From Symsagittifera roscoffensis (Eukaryota > Xenacoelomorpha > Acoela > Convolutidae), in the NCBI RefSeq assembly GCF_963678635.1, contig NC_087067.1, forward strand, positions 17,799,639 to 17,863,638: DNA of 64,000 nucleotides, written 5' to 3'. The translations under genes were made by a program, and so were the position numbers. The notes beneath the pieces were generated by a model. It was not told where the DNA came from and made no database searches. It saw only the letters and a list, made by a program, of their open reading frames with translations. Below, in pieces: positions 60,450 through 64,000 of the stretch. Position 1 is the stretch's first letter, and each line of letters begins with the position of its first letter.

Positions 60450-62540
60450 AAATGAGCGATGAAGCGTTTACCAAGGATGGATCGTTTGTCAACTTAACAT
60501 GGAATATGAAGTTTTTTCTAATTCTGGATGCTTATTTTGGGAATCTGGCCAAGTATTTTATGGTAGCAAGGTATTGGGTATCCATCCTCATTGATTCGAT
60601 CATGTTACACGCAATATCCTTCTGAGAAATTCTATTTTGGTCGATTAATCTTCTATCTTCTAAAATTTTTCGCTTAATTGTCATTTGAGGTCTCTTACAG
60701 ACATCCGAAATCACAAACGCTCAATTTTGGAAAATTAGACGTAATTTCGTGACGTAGAAAATTGTTTCCTTTGCCGGTTTTTGGATTTATAAAAAAGTTG
60801 TTATCGTATATGAATGGTTGTTATGTATCAAAAAACTGCATTTCGAGTTCAACTTTTGTGCAGCTAATATTTTAATTTGGAAAAATTTTGGTTTTTAGGG
60901 ATTTTTTGAAAACGGCACGGAAGTAACACTAATATAATACAACACAAAGTAATTAGAACTATATTACTTAAAATCTTATATTTTTTTCAAATTTGCCTAA
61001 TTTTCAATTTTGGTGACACGATGGCAAATTTATTATCTTGTGCGTACCGCTTCTATGAGTCGTTTCTGTAAGTTGCGCCTGAAACTCGCTATCCTAGAAC
61101 TTCAAGTATCAGATTAGATCAATATTTTATAAAGCTCTTAGAGATTGTTAAAGAAAAAAGACCTTTTTCTCATAAGAAATGTTTTTCCAAATAGAAAAAT
61201 GGAAAACTTTTTATTATCAATAACAAGAATCTCCGCATTTTCAGTACAATTCTGAAAACCTCCTGGAAATAAATGAACCATTCGTCATTTGATATAACCC
61301 AATCAGGCGCATTTGAGTGCCAAATTTTGTTAGTTAGTTATCAGTTGCTTACTAGTTTAGTACTTTTTAAACAATATGCACAAAATACAAAACAGCCAAA
61401 TTAACTTTCAAAGGCTAAAATACTTTTTAAGGAGAGTTCTTTATTTTTTTCTGGAGTTTTCGTTTAAAATGTATGTTTTTATAACCTCACTCTGTAGAAT
61501 TTTGCATGCATACAATTATGAAAATCAAAAAACTAAACATTATTTTTATGCTTGAAGACATTAAAAAACATCAAATTTTTTGTTTTTTGAAAGCATCCAT
61601 TTTTTTTGCTTTTTTCGTGGTCTATTAAAAGTAAGACTTTGATGTGTGTGAATTTTTGAGACCAAACTAGAATACTAATTTGACCACCATGAAGTTTAAA
61701 ATTTTGTGCAAGGAAAAGGAAGAGTGCTATGGGCTTGTTGGTTACTTAAACTGCGAGCAATTGTTTTTTTTAAAAAAAAAGACTAAAACTGGTGGAATTT
61801 AAGGATGAGACTATGTTTTTTGTTCCATATATTTCAATTGTGTAGACGTGTAGAATTGAGCATGTGCGTTTCTAAAATATTTTGATCAATTATTTCGATT
61901 TACTTTTGTGCAGCATCAAGATAAAAAAAAACTAAGTGTAACTTCAAAAACAATGGCTTCGAAATCGAACTTACCTTTTTAACTATATCTTATGTCGATC
62001 GTTAACAAAGGGCAACCGAAGCAGCTTCAGCAAGATAGAACCACACTTTCGATCGGGACCTGAACAAAAATCATCATTAGTTTCACATCATTTTAAACAA
62101 TTTCTGACTCTATATAAAACGTATAATTCTTACATATATTTTAACTAAAAAACTATAAAAAAAATTTTCTGATCATTTGGTTGGAAATTTTTTGAAAAAT
62201 CATATATGTGAGCACTGGATACTTATTGAATAATATCAAACAAAAAAGCCTTGTTTATGAAAGCTTGATTCTCGTTGGTTGATTTTTAGTTAGCAAAAGC
62301 AAATAGAAATATTAAATTGAAAACAATCGTTCCTAGCAATTGTGTAATTATTTTTTTATTCAAAATTTTGACATTTTAAATAGTTGTTATCCTCCAACTA
62401 AAACTATTTGTTTATGCGATTGATAATGGTTAATTTTTCAAAATACTTCGAGTCTAAATATGTAACATTTTCTCAGATGCCGTCACTGAAGCAAAATGAG
62501 TGAATTCAGTGAAATTCAATTGTAAATGCGGCTTATCAAT
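60450..62540. other. Intergenic stretch without a supported gene
   Basis: AT-rich and without recognisable domains, RNA genes or clear repeats. Confidence 0.45.
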
Positions 62541-62550
62541 CTTTAAAAAA

Positions 62551-62792
62551 TTGAATTTTTCGGCTCTTTTCAAGTTCCCTCCCCCCCCCCTTTCAAATTC
62601 AATTTTGAAAAGTCGATTTAACGTTGTCACAATGCAATGAAATTTCGCGTGGTGAACAAATCGACAATTCTGAACCAATTTGTTCTTTATACTTTACAGC
62701 GTAACATCAGGCATTTAGCCGTAATAACACGTAAAACAAACATATAACTCGGTATTTTGAAAGGGGTGAACTGGAAAAGAGCCCAATTTTCT
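62551..62792. mobile_element. GAGCC-ended MITE, copy 2
   Basis: The left arm CGGCTCTTTTCAAGTTCCC plus a poly-C (62581-62590) and TTTCAAA pairs with the right arm TTTTGAAAGGGGTGAAC then TGGAAAAGAGCCC. About 240 bp, close to copy 1 in size. Confidence 0.5.
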
Positions 62793-62884
62793 TAAAACGT
62801 GTTGAGATGACTAACTGAATTTTTTCTACATCGTCTACAGTCAAATCAGGAAAAAGCCATTCAGACGCACTCTTTGCACCACTT

Positions 62885-63099
62885 AGAAATCGTTCCAAAT
62901 TGGTTGAAAGAAGCTTATTTGCCATAATTGATTTGTTACAAGGAGCGAAATCTATCCTTTTGTACTTAATATGGCGTGTGGGGGGATAAAAAAATTCAGA
63001 TTTTAGAAAAAAAAATTTATTAAATGTTATTACTGCTCCATAAACATTAAAAGGTGGTCGAAACATTCAGGGCTTCGCACTGATACGAGCAGTCTTGTT
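62885..63099 (+). mobile_element. Family A 3' half
   Basis: Begins CTTAGAAATCGTTCCAAATT and ends ACATTCAGGGCTTCGCACTG, then ATACGAGCAGTCTTG and TT. The hairpin has two mismatches. Confidence 0.65.
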
Positions 63100-63104
63100 G
63101 GTTT

Positions 63105-64000
63105 AGAAAGCCCTTGAACTTATTTTAAAATGACAAGTAAGTAGGAAACTTGTCAAAATCTTGAAATCAGTTGGCTACTTCTATCAGTTTTGAATGAGTT
63201 TCATTGAATAAGTGCCACAGCTTCCCATCTTTGTCTCCAACTGCCTCTCAAATTTTCTCAGATTTTTGCTTTTGGTAATAAATTTGACAAATTGTGAATT
63301 GTAAATTGTAAAATGAAATCTTTTTAGCAATTTTTTTTAGCAAGTGGTTGGAAATTTTTCAAAAATTGCATTGATTTGTTTAATCTAAAACCAGATACTG
63401 ATTTTAAAATTCTTTTACATGAATTAAAGTAAATACTTAGCAAAAACTGAGGGTAAACTTCAATCGGATTAGTAAGAATGATCATTAATTTTTTCTATGA
63501 AAAATGTTGCTCACTAATTTGACATCAACTAGATGAGCGATTTTGCGAGAAAGGTCATCAATTTTTTCTCTAATTATTGTTGTTCACTAATTTGAAACCA
63601 ACTAAGGAATCAAATTGGTGGGTTCTCTGTATAACATAAGGTGATAAGTACAAACGGAAAGACCAGTTGACAGATACTAAAAACGTTTTGTCAAACCATA
63701 TATATTTTTCAAAATTTCCCTAGATCAAAAGTGTTTTTCCGAGAACTCTTTCGAAAAAATTATCTGAGCTCTCAACTTTGTTTGAGCTATGTTTCAACGT
63801 AGTTTCAGCTAATTTTAGCAAAGGCTCCAAAATTCACTAACTTTATAAGGCATTTGGCGCTCCAATTCGAACAATTCTCACCATAATTTAAATTGTACAT
63901 ATAAACAAAATGTAGGAAAAAAGTAACATAAACCATAAAATCTCTCATCATTATATCTTCCCGAAACCAGAAAACAGCATAAATGAAATATTTAACTCGG
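63105..64000. other. Right edge, no recognised feature
   Basis: AT-rich sequence with a short near-repeat (TGCTCACTAATTTGACATCA near 63508, TTCACTAATTTGAAACCA near 63580). Nothing else seen. Confidence 0.45.

Noticed and set aside
62707-63066. 119-codon minus-strand open frame
   Set aside because: It spans the end of a GAGCC MITE and a family A 3' half, so the frame is a chance fusion across repeats.

Overview
This window reads as an AT-rich, repeat-laden nuclear region of an invertebrate animal. The evidence is a spliced gene with GT-AG introns, a pyrimidine-rich TTTCAG-type acceptor at most exons, long introns packed with short non-autonomous transposons, and decayed fragments of animal transposon proteins. 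I cannot name the phylum from sequence alone. Nothing bacterial, no operon and no CRISPR array is present.

One host gene can be assembled with confidence. On the minus strand, five exons between 46279 and 13977 join in perfect phase into a 505-residue class A (rhodopsin-like) G-protein-coupled receptor. The exons are 46279-45990, 29731-29596, 21654-21527, 18672-18374 and 14641-13977. TM1, TM2 and the start of TM3 are in exon 1, TM3 to mid TM4 in exon 2, TM4 and extracellular loop 2 in exon 3, TM5 and the start of a long glycine-rich third intracellular loop in exon 4, and the rest of that loop, TM6, TM7 and the tail in exon 5. The ligand cannot be told. No recognisable host gene lies elsewhere.

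The rest is mobile-element sediment. Fossils of autonomous elements: a family-B DNA polymerase of Polinton/Maverick type at 1-1500 (+), the C-terminal end of a non-LTR retrotransposon polymerase at about 37030-38060 (+), and an LTR-retrotransposon gag region at about 53490-54480 (-). All carry stops and frameshifts.

Several families of short elements explain much of the remaining sequence. Two families (called A and B here) share a layout: 5' start TTCCGAC, an inverted copy GTCGGAA near the 3' end, then a hairpin, then a 3' end CTTG followed by TT. That layout resembles Helentron-associated (HINE) elements. A hAT-like family (C) has CAGGGGCGGAT-type ends, and one copy has an 8-bp target duplication. 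A separate hAT-like MITE at 10090-10363 has an 8-bp perfect target duplication. A further family (D) has CCCGGGTTGAC inverted ends. A GAGCC-ended MITE has two copies, and one element is built on CTTGCAAG inverted repeats. Tandem arrays, perfect hairpins and an identical 246-bp duplication complete the picture.
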